Source: Vitrella brassicaformis (lineage: Eukaryota; Sar; Vitrellaceae). From it: a stretch of 64,000 nt of DNA. Positions 1 to 10,622 of the stretch are shown here, in pieces. The stretch spans positions 1 through 64,000 of the forward strand of contig CDMY01000227.1 in NCBI GenBank assembly GCA_001179505.1. Reading direction: 5' to 3'. Within the stretch, counting starts at the first letter, position 1. Each line of letters starts with the position of its first letter. Below the pieces are notes generated by a model. It had not been told where the DNA came from and did not search any database. It saw nothing but the letters and a program-made list of their open reading frames with translations. The position numbers were made by a program, and so were the translations under genes.

Positions 1-556
1 ATCAATTGAATGCAGGGATGGTGGGGCCATAGCAGCACGCTGGCGAGCAACGAGACACACACCAATGACTGACACAGACAAGCAAGGAGACACAGAGACA
101 CAGTGTCACTGAGTGCATGTGAAGCGTCTTTGACTGCCTTACAATGTCAGGTCATTTGCTTGATTCCATGTCTCAACCGAGTGAAGATATCCCCGTAGAC
201 ATCCATTAGAAAATGAGTGAGGCCTTCTGACCTTCGTTTCTCTGCAACGAGACACACAATCAGAAATCCGTCGGGTACGAATGACGGACCTCACAAAGCA
301 GGTCTGGTTTGTATGGTTCTTCTGCAGATATAACCGATTTAGTGATCGTACGTAATTGTAGGGCTTGTCCAGAAAAACACGAATAACTCATCACGGTTCA
401 GAGTGTGATGCAGGCATCATGCTTGACACTTCTAACCGAGGGATTTGTGATTTATGGCCATCCCTTGAATTAGAGAACTCGAGAAGGCAAAACACATCTC
501 TCTGGCCATCAGGAGAGTACATGTGACCAACGCAATGACTGTTGATATAGCTCTGC

Positions 557-760
557 CCGTCACTCTCTCTCTCTCTCTCTCTCTCTCTTCGGTCTGTGTG
601 TGAGAGAGAGTGCACCACACGTGAGTGGGTGGATGGATGCATGGATGGATGGATGGCAGCAAGTGATGGAGTGAGTGAGTGAGTGATTGAGTGAGTGAGT
701 GAGATATCAGTGTGGTTGAGTGTTGGTGCCGTCCATCCATCCATCCATCCATTCATTCAT
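557..760. repeat. Microsatellite cluster; no gene seen in 1-850
   Basis: A (TC)n tract at about 563-588 is followed by (GA)n, then by (GGAT)n, (GAGT)n and (CCAT)n runs. Open frames across it translate to repeats of Ser-Leu-Thr-His or Met-Asp-Gly-Trp and are not credible proteins. The rest of 1-850 has no exon with family similarity, no paired splice signals and no RNA gene that I can recognise. Confidence 0.8.
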
Positions 761-902
761 TGATGGGTTCTGCTTGTGAGTGTGCGTGTGCGAGTGTGTT
801 TTGGACCGATGGAGCCAATGCATGGCATTCATTCACTGACAGTCAATGACTCATGAAGAGAGTCGCAGGGCTGTCCGTGGAGGCCTTCGCATCAGTGAAG
901 AA

Positions 903-1115
903 GGCCAGCTTTCCGCCCTCTGAGCACACAGGAGGGCGGGACAGCCAGCTTTCCGGCTGGCAAGCTGACAGGGAGGCCTGGAAGGCCAGCTTTCCGGGTG
1001 GTCTGGCCAGCTTTCCGGGTGGCTGGCTGGCTTTCCGCGGGCTTAGCTAGCCTTCTGTGGGCCTAGCTAGCTTTCCCCGCCTCCTCTCAGCTTTCCGGCT
1101 GGACATCCAGCTTTT
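903..1115 (+). repeat. Irregular minisatellite built on CCAGCTTTCCGG
   Basis: The word CAGCTTTCCG or a close variant (GGCTTTCCG, TAGCTTTCC) occurs about eight times between 903 and 1,115. Spacing is irregular at roughly 15-45 bases, with intervening GGCTGG, GGGTGG and TAGCTAGC pieces. Translation gives repeats of Ala-Ser-Phe-Pro-Gly, which I do not regard as a protein. Confidence 0.7.
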
Positions 1116-1802
1116 CGCCGCACCTTGTCGGGTAGTGGCGAGACGGCGAGATTTGAGACGGCACAAATCATTAGACTTATCTTCGCAATTCGGAGCATAT
1201 TTTTTATGCCATCCACACGCCCTGTTTTTCTATCTGATCCCCTCCTCGTCGCTGGCGCCGGCGCCGCTGGCAGCTGGGTTTCTCGGAGCCCTTCTCAGAC
1301 CACCATCTGTCAGACTTGTAGCCCTGCTCAGCCTCCAGGCCAGCCTGCCGCGTTGGTATTGTTCGCGCGGTGGAGAACCCGCATCGGAACCCATAGCGAG
1401 AAAGACGGTGCATTCCTGACGGAGTCCTAGGCCTTTCTTTCACCTCTCGCGATAGACCATCGACACGCAGGGGCGTTCCTGCCGCATTTCATTGCTCTTA
1501 CCGTCACTCTAGTGCACTCACATCGGTTTGCTGCTGCCCTCTGTCGTCGATGAGCGCGATGGAGAGGAGAGATCAAGATGGAGAGGAGAGGTGGGTACGG
1601 GCGTGGCGTGGCAACTCGATGGCATGGCATGGGATGAGATCTATCCATGCATTTTCTGTCTGCAGGGTGTCGATGCAGCTCCGGCCGATAGATGAGGGTG
1701 AGGAGGGTGAGGAGCTCCAACCGATAGATGAGGGTGAGGAGGTACCAAAGGACGCATTACACTGCCCATTCTCACTCGTGTTGTTGCCCGGCAGAGGAAT
1801 CC

Positions 1803-2219
1803 ATGTACAGTGCGGCTGCTGGCGCAGCTGGGGCAAGTGGCGCTGCTGGGGATACTGGCGCTGGTCCATCGGCACCCAGGCCACTCCCTCAGTGGATAGC
1901 CAGCGACGCAGCAAAGTTCAAGGTCAGTATTTGCCCCCCTCCCCCCTCCCCCCCACCACATACACATACACACACACGTGTACGTGGCACGTCGCTCGGC
2001 GCCATGTCGTCAGCCACACATCGGGGCAGGGGGTATGGTCGTTCGCGGGGCCATTCGTCAATCGCGCTGGGCGACGGAAGTGGGGGCGTGGGCGGGGGCA
2101 GGGGAACCAGCGGCCAGCCTCCGCGTCAGGGTATTTCCCCTCACCCCGACAGGCTCTTCCCTGCATCACCCGGCCCATCGATTAAAAACGACTCAAGGTA
2201 AGTCACCATTGGTGCGCAC

Positions 2220-2252
<33 letters not shown>

Positions 2253-4501
2253 ACAGCTACCTCCGATTGAAGCTCCCGGAGGATGTACGCAAGCTCACAG
2301 AGTTCGCAGAACAAGAATGTGACAGGTGGGGCGAGCAATTGGCTGCCACGAACGAATGCATGTGTCGCTTGGCTCTGTGTACGTGGCAGGTTGAGGTCGA
2401 AGACCCAGAGTGAGACAGGAAGATGCAGAGAGAGAGGAATGAGCACATATGGATGCCTCAAATGATGGCTTTCTTGTCTTTGGTCTGACAGGAAGTTGCA
2501 GAAGAAGATCGCCAGGTGAGACGGCAGAAGCCAACAGACACACTGTGACACTGCGACGCCGCGACGTGCAGGCTGGAGAACGATGTCCTGTTCTCGACGA
2601 CTACCGCCTTCAATCTGCCCGACGCACCAGAAGAGGACATCCAGGAGTACGTCCCGACACAGCACATCCGTTTCGTGTGTGTCATTGTGCAGGGAAGAAG
2701 CCAGGTTTAACAAGCACCTGCAGCGCATGCAAAAGCCATCGCCCCCAACCACCACGTATGCCCCGCAGCCAAGGAGGCTATCGTGTGCAGCCATCCATCA
2801 TATGTGTGTGTCTGTGGGTGGGCATTAACAGGGACCAAGACCAAGACGACGACCGGCGCCGCGCCTTTCAGGAGGCGCAGAGACGGCTGCGGTACCTGGG
2901 GTGAGGTCATGTGTGTGTCTTGTGTGTGACAGAGTCCGACGAGCAGGGCGCCAAAGCAAAGGCCATCTTCGCCATCAAGAACTACTCACAAGTGTGTAGA
3001 ATGGTGAGTGAATCACTCAACACACACACACACACACGCTCACACGCAATGTGGGTGCTGAGTGTGTTGTGGGTGTGTTTGGGGGCGACCGATCTGGATG
3101 CACGGCTGCAGGAGATCGAGAACAAGCGGCTGACGGCCATGAAGCTGTCGAACCCCGTCGGCAGCCCCCTGTCGACTCCCGGCAGCCCGTTCACGGGCCT
3201 CGACCCCCTGCAACTCAATGACGTCGTGAGCGCATGCGCACGCACGCACATAGGAATGATGGATGGATGGACGGCTGTTCGGTGCGAGTGGATGTGTGTG
3301 GTGCAGGTTGTCAAGTTTGAGAAGAGCCACGCCCTCATCTTGGATGCAGTCGAGAAGGTGTCCGACTTGATTGCTCGGGCCAAGAAAGCCAAATCGATCA
3401 TCGCTGCAGGTGCCTGAAGCCACATAGCACCACACAAGACGGCCACACATGCGATGCGCCTGCCCTCTCTCTGTCTCTGATGGTGGTCTGATCTGGTTCT
3501 CTTTTCTGCTCATGTGCAGCACATCCCACCGCATTCACGTTTGGAATGAATCTGCTCGACCTGCCAGCGTATTGGAACGGTGGGGAGGACATCAGTGCTT
3601 GGTTCGAGGGAAGATCGGGTGGACGTGTTTGCTTGCGTCTTGCTTGTGGTTGCTGCGTGCTTGTTTGTCAGGACGGTCGGGACCTGTCAACGAGGGTGGG
3701 ACAACGAGCTTGTCGCTCTGTGGTGGTCGACATACAGGTAGGTACAGTAAGGAAGTATCTGGGCAGAAAGGACAACACAAAGGAAGGACGTGCATAGTGA
3801 TTGTGTGTTCCAAATCGGTGGTAGCTGAGTCGCCTCATGTGGCCGAGTTCACGACTCTGCACCGCTCTTCCCGGGCTTCCCTGCTGCAGAGACACCCACA
3901 CCCACAGCCACAGCCACCACCACCACCACGACGCACGGCGCCTCCGCTCACCGAAGCCCCGCTGGACCACCGGTCACCCACGCAGCACTCCCCCCACCAC
4001 AGCCACAAGCACCGGTAGCCCCTGATGTGCCGGCTGTCGACGACACCGAGGATGGCGACCTACAAGTGGAGCAGCATCAAGAAGACAACCAGAAAGGTGC
4101 CGACCAACCTGGACAGGCAGCAGAGCAGCTTACATCACATCCACCGGCCCTTGCTTGCCATTCATTCATTCTCCATTTGCCTGCCGTTTGCCTGCCGATG
4201 TGTGATGGTTCAGGTGATGGTGACACTGTGGGTGTGGGAGGAGCCACCAACATCTCCATCATGCAGCACACACAACACCGCCACCCCCACACACAAGGCA
4301 TGCGAGGCACGAACGCATCATACACACACGACACCAAGACACGCTTTCCTTCGCTATACCTGAATGTGTTTGACTGCAGGCCAAACGGACAAGAATGAGA
4401 GTGTGCGGTGTCGCCATCATATCGCTGCCTACATTTTATATCCTGCGGTCTCTTGTCTGGAGTGTCCGCGTGCGGCTCTGATCGGTTGGCGTCCGATGTG
4501 A
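1803..4501 (+). CDS. Unrecognised multi-exon protein, Ala/Gly-rich N-terminus with charged helical segments
   Basis: Product not recognised. The chosen start, ATG 1803, opens an Ala/Gly-rich exon that ends at a GT near 1,920. Later exons join in phase by GT-AG introns with TG-rich ends: an RG-rich piece (about 2,020-2,196), LKLPEDVRKLTEFAEQECD then KLQKKIAR (about 2,252-2,516), a charged segment with LPDAPEEDIQE (2,570-2,645), DDDRRRAFQEAQRRLRYL (2,835-2,900), a Ser/Pro-rich piece (3,110-3,226) and a Lys/Ala-rich helix (3,307-3,410). One join near 2,901-2,940 could not be placed in phase. The last readable exon contains VAPDVPAVDDTEDGDLQ and then runs into a dispersed repeat that supplies the stop at 4,499-4,501. 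The acidic and coiled-coil character suggests a scaffold or RNA-associated protein, but this is a guess. Confidence 0.45.
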
Positions 4502-4520
4502 TGCGCCACCAGAGAGGCGG
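4421..4520 (+). repeat. Dispersed element head, CTGCCTACATTTTATAT copy 1
   Basis: The sequence CTGCCTACATTTTATAT followed by a CTGCGGTCTCTTGT-like stretch recurs at about 5,814 and, in part, at 6,306. The following GTCCGCGTGCG...CTCTGATC stretch recurs at about 32,825-32,890. In this copy and the 5,814 copy the open reading frame of the upstream exon reads through in the same frame as AAYILY, so the repeat would form the C-terminus if translated. Confidence 0.6.
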
Positions 4521-4645
4521 GCATCAAAGGCCAACAGTCACGGGGCACGTTTGTAAGTACGCCGCACAGTGCAGCAGACAGGCCTACACACTGCATATAT
4601 GTTGATTGAAACTCAGTTGTGTCTCTCTCCTCCTTTTATGCTGCA

Positions 4646-5891
4646 GGGCGCAAAGGACCTGGCTCTTCGCTGCACTCCAGGGGGGCGACGACACCACATT
4701 TCCACTTGCCTGGGAGCTGACACAGTGGCTGCTCGAGTGGGACCCGCTCAACCGCCCCACAGGTCACATACAACAATATAGAGATGGTGTCTGTTGTTGT
4801 ATGTGCGTCTATCTTCTATGCAGCCGAACAAGCGCTAAACCACCCATGGTTCCTCGAATGTCGACACGACAGCGAAGAGCACAAGGAGGAGGTTGACTTC
4901 CTGCACGGTAAGGACAGAGACGGACAGACAGACAGACAGACAGAGGGAGGGAGGGAGACACGAATGCAGGGGCCCTTTCTCGTGACACTAGGGCGTTTCG
5001 ACGCGGTTTTCTTCAAGAACCTCTATGCGGTTCAACGTGACAAGGAGCAAAGGGCAGAGGTGAGTGACTGAGTGAGTTGATTCCATCTGGATGCATCTCG
5101 CTGCCAACTCACTGCCGCTAACAGGTCGAGAGGCTGCGGGAACAGGTGAAGAACCATTGAAGATGCCTGTTACTGTAATCAACCAATGGCTAGATGGCTG
5201 GATGGCTGGATGGCTGGGGGCTGGTTGAGTGGTTGTGTGCCAGGTCGATATGCTAGAGCAGAAGCTGAAAGAGGCGACGCAGACGACGATGGAGAACAAG
5301 GAGATCGCCGACAAGCGGACGCAGCGGGAGAAGACGTAAGCATATACTGGTCTCACATCATTTGGTGAGGAGGATGCAGGCATACATCGATCGATGCATA
5401 CGTCCATTGAATGTCCCTTGCGCTTGTGTCTCACACAGGGTACACGTCACCTCGTCCGAAGCCCCCGCCCCAGCAATCAGCGGCCCTCGTCGCCCCGACA
5501 ATCCCCCCGCCGCCGCAAACGACCCCGCCGCCCGCAGCGTCACACCGCCCTGCCAGCATGCCCAGAGGTCCACATCCCGGCCTTCTTGGCAACTGCTGGA
5601 GCAGCTCAGCCGCCGCCCACCACCACCACCGTCGAGGAGACGCTGGACCGATGCGAGCCACGCATCAGGGAGCTGCTGGAGACGCAGGGCAGGGTCACCG
5701 AGGCGGCCGAGTCACACCTCCGCCGCTCATATGGCGTCAGCGAGGAGGACCTGGAAGAGCGGATCCAGCAGCTCAAGGATCGGCTCTACTGGCAGAGCCA
5801 GGGGTGGGGGGATGTCGCTGCCTACATTTTATATTCTGCCGTCTCTTGTTTTGAATGTGTGTGCATGAGCCTGGCTGAGCGAGCGAGATAG
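4646..5891 (+). pseudogene. Protein kinase C-lobe fragment followed by coiled coil
   Basis: The first exon (about 4,646-4,761) reads PLAWELTQWLLEWDPLNRPT and splices in phase to AEQALNHPWFLE (from about 4,824). Together these form the subdomain XI arginine motif and closing helix of a Ser/Thr kinase. Exons at about 4,990-5,060, 5,125-5,143 and 5,244-5,337 add a charged coiled coil (for example VDMLEQKLKEATQTTMENK). A Pro-rich part and a last helical part containing EETLDRCEPRIRELLETQ and LEERIQQLKDRLYW follow. No Gly loop, catalytic Lys, HRD or DFG lies upstream in this window. The Pro-rich to helical join needs a very short intron or a frameshift. It is either a fragment of a broken gene or the 3' part of the preceding gene. 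Confidence 0.5.
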
Positions 5892-6301
5892 ATACACACA
5901 TACACACCCATTACATTGGCGCACCCATGTGCAGATTAGCCAGTCGAATGCAATGTGCCCACCTGCACACAGACAGAGAGGAGATAATGTACTGACAGCA
6001 GACAGCACACATACAGACAGCCAAGTGGGAGGGAGCTGCATGCCGCAGCGAGAGAGCCAGCCTTCCTTCCCTCTCTGGAGAACAGACCGACGTATAAACG
6101 ATCGATACTCATGAATGAATGGCTGTGTGTGTGGATTGATTCCCATAGCTAGCTACGCACGCATCGCTGCCTCTTGTTTTGTCCGAGCTGCTGCTGTGTC
6201 GTGTGTCGTGTGTGTCTGTGATGAGCGGATGCGCCTCTCACACACGCACACGCGCTGACGGACAAGAGGACACGTCCGATGCAGATGATCAGATCAGATA
6301 G
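5814..6301. repeat. Dispersed repeat, about 490 bp, copy A
   Basis: It starts with the CTGCCTACATTTTATAT head and then runs through GGCTGAGCGAGCGAGAT, GGCGCACCCATGTGCA, AGCTGCATGCCGCAGCGAG, AGAACAGACCGACGTA and GAGCTGCTGCTGTG. It ends at GACACGTCCGATGCAGAT plus GATCAGATCAGATAG. The same ordered words recur at 21,977-22,373 with small indels. There is no protein-coding potential, no inverted termini that I can see and no poly(A) end. A third, short copy of the head starts at 6,306. The stretch to 6,673 holds nothing else beyond CT and CA runs. Confidence 0.75.
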
Positions 6302-6673
6302 ATTTTATCGCTGTCTACATTTTATATCAGAAGGCCTTTGCCACACATTTTCCTGCGCGTCGTGTGTTCAAGCATTGATTGAGGACGGCGTGGCTGTCAG
6401 TGTACAATCATGGTGTGTCGACGAACAGACATCCATTCCATGCGCATGCCATTGTACATGTGCGCCCGCCGCTACGGCGGCATGCATCTCTCTCTCTCCC
6501 TCTCCCTCTAACACTCAACCAACCAAGCAAGCAACGGATTGAACGATAACCCAATACATACACACACCGCACACACACAGACCAACACCCAAAGCCCAAA
6601 ACTGATGGATAAACAACGACAGATACTGACTGCTCTGATCTGATAAGGAGAAAACCAACGGGTATGTGGTCAG

Positions 6674-9600
6674 TCAGCCCAGCGAGAAGGCTCTCTTGAT
6701 GGCCCCCTTGCCCCGATCCCGCCGGCGTCTCATCACATTGACGCTCGTCAAAGTCGGCGAACACACACGACTGGCCGGCTCCTACACCCACCCCCACACA
6801 ATGCACGCAGCCGTCTGTGTCAAGCGGCTTACTTGTGGCGATGGTGTTTGTGAATGGTGTGTGACGGTTATCGGGGGTATGGCGCTCGACCCGCGGGGGC
6901 GGCCACAGGGGGGAGCCTGTGGGGTCAGCGAACTGGGAGACTCTGATGACACACACACGCACACACACAGACACAGACACAGTGAGCCGGCAGGACACTC
7001 AACACACCACACGCCCACCCTCACCGGTAGCATTTGCGGGTCTGTATCCGCCGAGGAAGTCGGTGTCGGCATCCCCCTCTGCTGGAGGGTGCACCACACA
7101 CACGCCCCCAACCCGCTGCTTGCCGCCCACAGCCTGCTCCTCGTCGTCCATCATCTCGTCCTCGTCAAGCTCGGCGAGCTGGAAGCCGCGGATCTCCACA
7201 CCGGACCGGGACCGACGGGGGCCGTACGACGACATGACTGATGGACATACCATGGCAACAGAGAGAGGCAGGAGAACGGTGTGTTGGTGGGCGGACAATG
7301 GGGGGAGGGTGTGAGCGTGTGTGTGAGAGCGTACTGGTCATGAAGTCCTGGAAGTCGATGAAGCCGTCATCTGCACACACAGAGAGAGAGAGAAGAGGAC
7401 CAGAGGGAGAGGGAGGGAGGGAGGGAGGGAGACAGATAAATGGACCGATCCACAGAGCTTGTGGTGTGTGTGTGTGTGTATGTGGTCTGGGTGCGTACGG
7501 TTTCTGTCGAAGTAGTTGAGCATCTGTTGGCAGAACTCGTCCCCGAACAGCCCCTGGACGTCCGCATCGAGAAGGACGTCTGCCAGCTGCTGCACCGATA
7601 TCTTGCCCTTGCCCTCACGATCAAACACACGAAACGCCGACCAACACACGTCACGCTGACACGCTTGACTGCACTCACCGACCAACCAACACAGAGGTAT
7701 GTATTGTGTTCTTCCTTCCGTGTGTGTGTCTCGGTGTGAGTGTGTCGGAGTGTGTGTACCGTTTGTCAATCGAGGCAGCGATGAACTCGGTGTAGTCGAT
7801 GAAGCCTGAGTTATCCAAATCCTGTAGGACCCAGGCCACACCACACGAGAGCCCACGTGTCTCTGTCTGTCTGTCTGTCTGTATGGGCTAGCTACCATGT
7901 CCTGGAACCACTCCTCAATGTCTTCATTGGTCAGCAGACCACGGTCACACAGCTTCTGGAAACCTGCACATATATGCCCCACACACACACAGCACACAAT
8001 ACAACCAACACGCAGACGCCGATCGATTCATTCCGGTGCACCGACCTTACCCTGCTTCATCTCCTGCAGCGAGAGCACGCCGTCTCCATTGGTGTCAAGC
8101 TCCACAAACACATCGTGCAGATGACCAATGTGGTTGTCGTCCTGATTGCAACACATCCATCCATCCATCCATGCCAAACATACAACGCTTGTCTCTGCCT
8201 CTTTGTCCCCGGCGCAGCGTACCAGCTGTCGTGCGACAGCAGCGACGGCCATCCGTCTGAACTGGTTGACCCTGCAGTACCGCCGCAGGTTGGTCAGCAG
8301 CTCTGCCGGGATGGACGCGTGGTGGGCCCCCTGGTGGTAGGCCACCCAGGGGTGCTTGAGCACCTCCTCAGCTGTGTACCCTGCACACGTGCATCACATG
8401 AACCGGACACCAGCACAGAGGGTACATATGTCTGTGCGGGAGGGTGGGTGGTGTAGGAGGGTTACGTTTCTTGGGATCGACGACGAGCAGTTTGCTGACG
8501 AGCTGTCGGGCCTCCGGGCTGATCTGACGCCACACACCATCTGCACGCGCACAGGACAATGCCCGTCCTCTCGACGACTGAGTTCTTCCATGCATCCTCC
8601 CTCCCTCCCTGCCTCACGTGTCATAGAGTAGTCGCCATTGAGAATCTTCTGCACCACTCCCTGACCGAAAAAAGGCGGCTGACCACTCAGCATCACAAAT
8701 AGCACCACACCTGACACACACGCGCACACATGGCAGTATGCCCATCCACCCAGTGACTTACACACAGCACTTACCCAGTGACCACATATCGCATTTCTCG
8801 TCATAGGGGTACCCGGCGAGCACCTCGGGCGCCACGTACATGAGCGACCCTATCCGCGTCTTCATCAGCGCAGGCGGCATCCGCCCGCTGTCGTCACTAT
8901 CGCCCCCCTCGCCCGCCTCCTCAGTGTCGCCGTCCTCACCACCACATTCATCGCTCGACCCGGATTTCGCACGATGACGGCCGTTGTGACGCACCTGAGG
9001 GACCAGATCAGATGGACACTGATCAGATCAGATGGTGGATGGATGTGTGTGTTGGATCGGTGTGGGCGGGGCGAGGGTTCACACCTGTCTGAATGGGTGC
9101 GGCACCACTTGCTGTCGCAGGACAGGGCGGAACTTGGTGCCGAAGCCAAAGTCGATGATCTTGATGGGCGACTCTGGCGCCTTCGTAAGGAAGACGATGT
9201 TCTCGGGCTTCATGTCCCTGTGTGCGATGCCCCTCTGGTGGCAGTACAGCAGCGCCGAGGCCACCTGCTTGATGATGGCAGCCGCCGTCCGCTCACTGCA
9301 AACATGTCATGACACACACGGGATGGATGGACCGGTGAGCCGATGGGTGGGATGGATGGATGTATGGGCCAATGCATGGGATGCAGCTGTTCGCCTACCC
9401 TACCTGAGGTGCTTCTCCTCGACGATTCTCTGGAAAAGCTCCCCGCCCTCGCAGTACTCGAGCACTAAATAGAAGTTGGCCAAATCCTCAAACACCTTCA
9501 CACACACACACAGAGACACAGACAGAGACAGATTCCGTCCGTCCGTCCGTCCGTCCCTCGCGCCACCGCCAGCGCACCGACCCACCTCGAGCAGCCTGCA

Positions 9601-10463
9601 TATGGCTGGGTGGTCGAGTGACCTCATCAGTGACACCTCCCGCTTGAAGGTGTCCAGCTGATCAGCCATCACCTTCTTCTTAGACACCTGCACATAACAC
9701 AACACCAGACAGACAAATGCAATGCAGCCAGCCACAAGCTTTCTTTGCCGAATCGACCGACCGACCGACCTTTTTGATGGCCACTGTGCGCCCGGGATTC
9801 AGCTTAGACCGAGCCAGGAAAATTGAGCCGTACCCACCCTCGCCAATCAGACCATCCTGCAATCAATCAATCACCACACACATACACACACAAGACTGCA
9901 TGTAAGTGGGTGCCTGTGGTATCTATCTTGCGGCCCAGGTAGGTCCGTACGTCTAAGAAGGTGTAGTGGTCGTTGATCGAGACGGCGTGCTTCTCGCTGA
10001 TGAAGGTCTTGTAGTCATAGTGAGGGATGGCGCTGGTGGTGCCGGCCATGCCGCCGACGGGCGAGGAGGCGTAGCGCAGGGCAGACATGGGGGGCGCGGT
10101 CGGCGGGGAGTGATGTGTGTGTGACAAACTATGGCTGAACGACCCAACCAACAAACACAATACCCTTAGTGTGCGTGGCGTATCAGGCTCGTGTGTGTGT
10201 GTGTACCTTTTCTTTGTCGGGATTTCGCTTCTGGTCTTGAAGGCAACTTGAGTCTGGTAGGACTGTCGGCTCTCAGGGCTGCTCCCGCCGCCATCGTGGC
10301 TGCACGACGCCGAGTGGGGAATCGTCTGGGAAGACGATGGCGGGAGGTCCGATGACGGCGAAGCGTCATAGCCTTCTCCCGGTGTGTGTGCGGCTGCGGC
10401 GTGCGTGGCGTAGGCGCCAGGCTGGCCGAGAGGGGGAGGGGAGGGAGAAGCAATGCTCATCAT
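6674..10463 (-). CDS. CDPK: Calcium-dependent protein kinase (CDPK), 18 exons, about 778 aa
   Basis: A Ser/Thr kinase whose own C-terminal EF hands relieve autoinhibition when calcium rises. Exons read from 10463: 10463-10207, 10134-9951, 9856-9770, 9687-9586, 9495-9404, 9295-9085, 8994-8775, 8710-8618, 8540-8466, 8380-8223, 8141-8051, 7963-7896, 7821-7760, 7668-7499, 7370-7335, 7237-7025, 6942-6833, 6781-6674. All join in phase. A Ser/Pro-rich region of about 147 residues comes first. The kinase follows: GEGGYGSIFLA loop, VAIKK lysine, LVLEYCEGGELF hinge, AHRDMKPENIVF and IIDFGFG. A basic linker (LLTNLRRYCRVNQFRRM) precedes EF hands DTNGDGVLSLQE, DLDNSGFIDYTE, a degenerate DREGKGKISVQQ and a canonical fourth ending FIDFQD. 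Unusual features are an acidic insertion in the activation segment and a tail of over 100 residues after EF4 ending in RRRRDRGKGAIKRAFSLG. No N-terminal Met-Gly myristoylation site is present. Confidence 0.95.
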
Positions 10464-10622
10464 CTATCAGAAGATCAACGTGTATGTTGGCTTCATGACG
10501 TTCGGGATGCTCTCGTGGAGTGATTCAAGTGGAAAAAGCTCTTCAAATGTGGCGAAAGGCTCCTTGGGCCGGGAGTTGTTTGCGAGCTAGGCTTGCAGAG
10601 GGGAAAGGGGAGGGCAGCAGGG
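10464..10622. promoter_or_regulatory. Bidirectional promoter region, CDPK / CTR9
   Basis: Only 159 bp separate the two divergent start codons, so both promoters and 5' UTRs must fit here or overlap the genes. It contains TTTGCGAGCTAG at 10,579-10,590, a word shared with other divergent gaps in the window. I see no TATA box. Confidence 0.6.

Noticed and set aside
557-760. CRISPR-like direct repeats
   Set aside because: They are GGAT/GAGT microsatellites without unique spacers, in a eukaryotic context.
9904-9951. AT-AC or GC intron after LGRKI in the CDPK
   Set aside because: The ordinary GT donor at 9,950 joins in phase to GLIGEGGYG and keeps total length consistent, so no unusual intron is needed.
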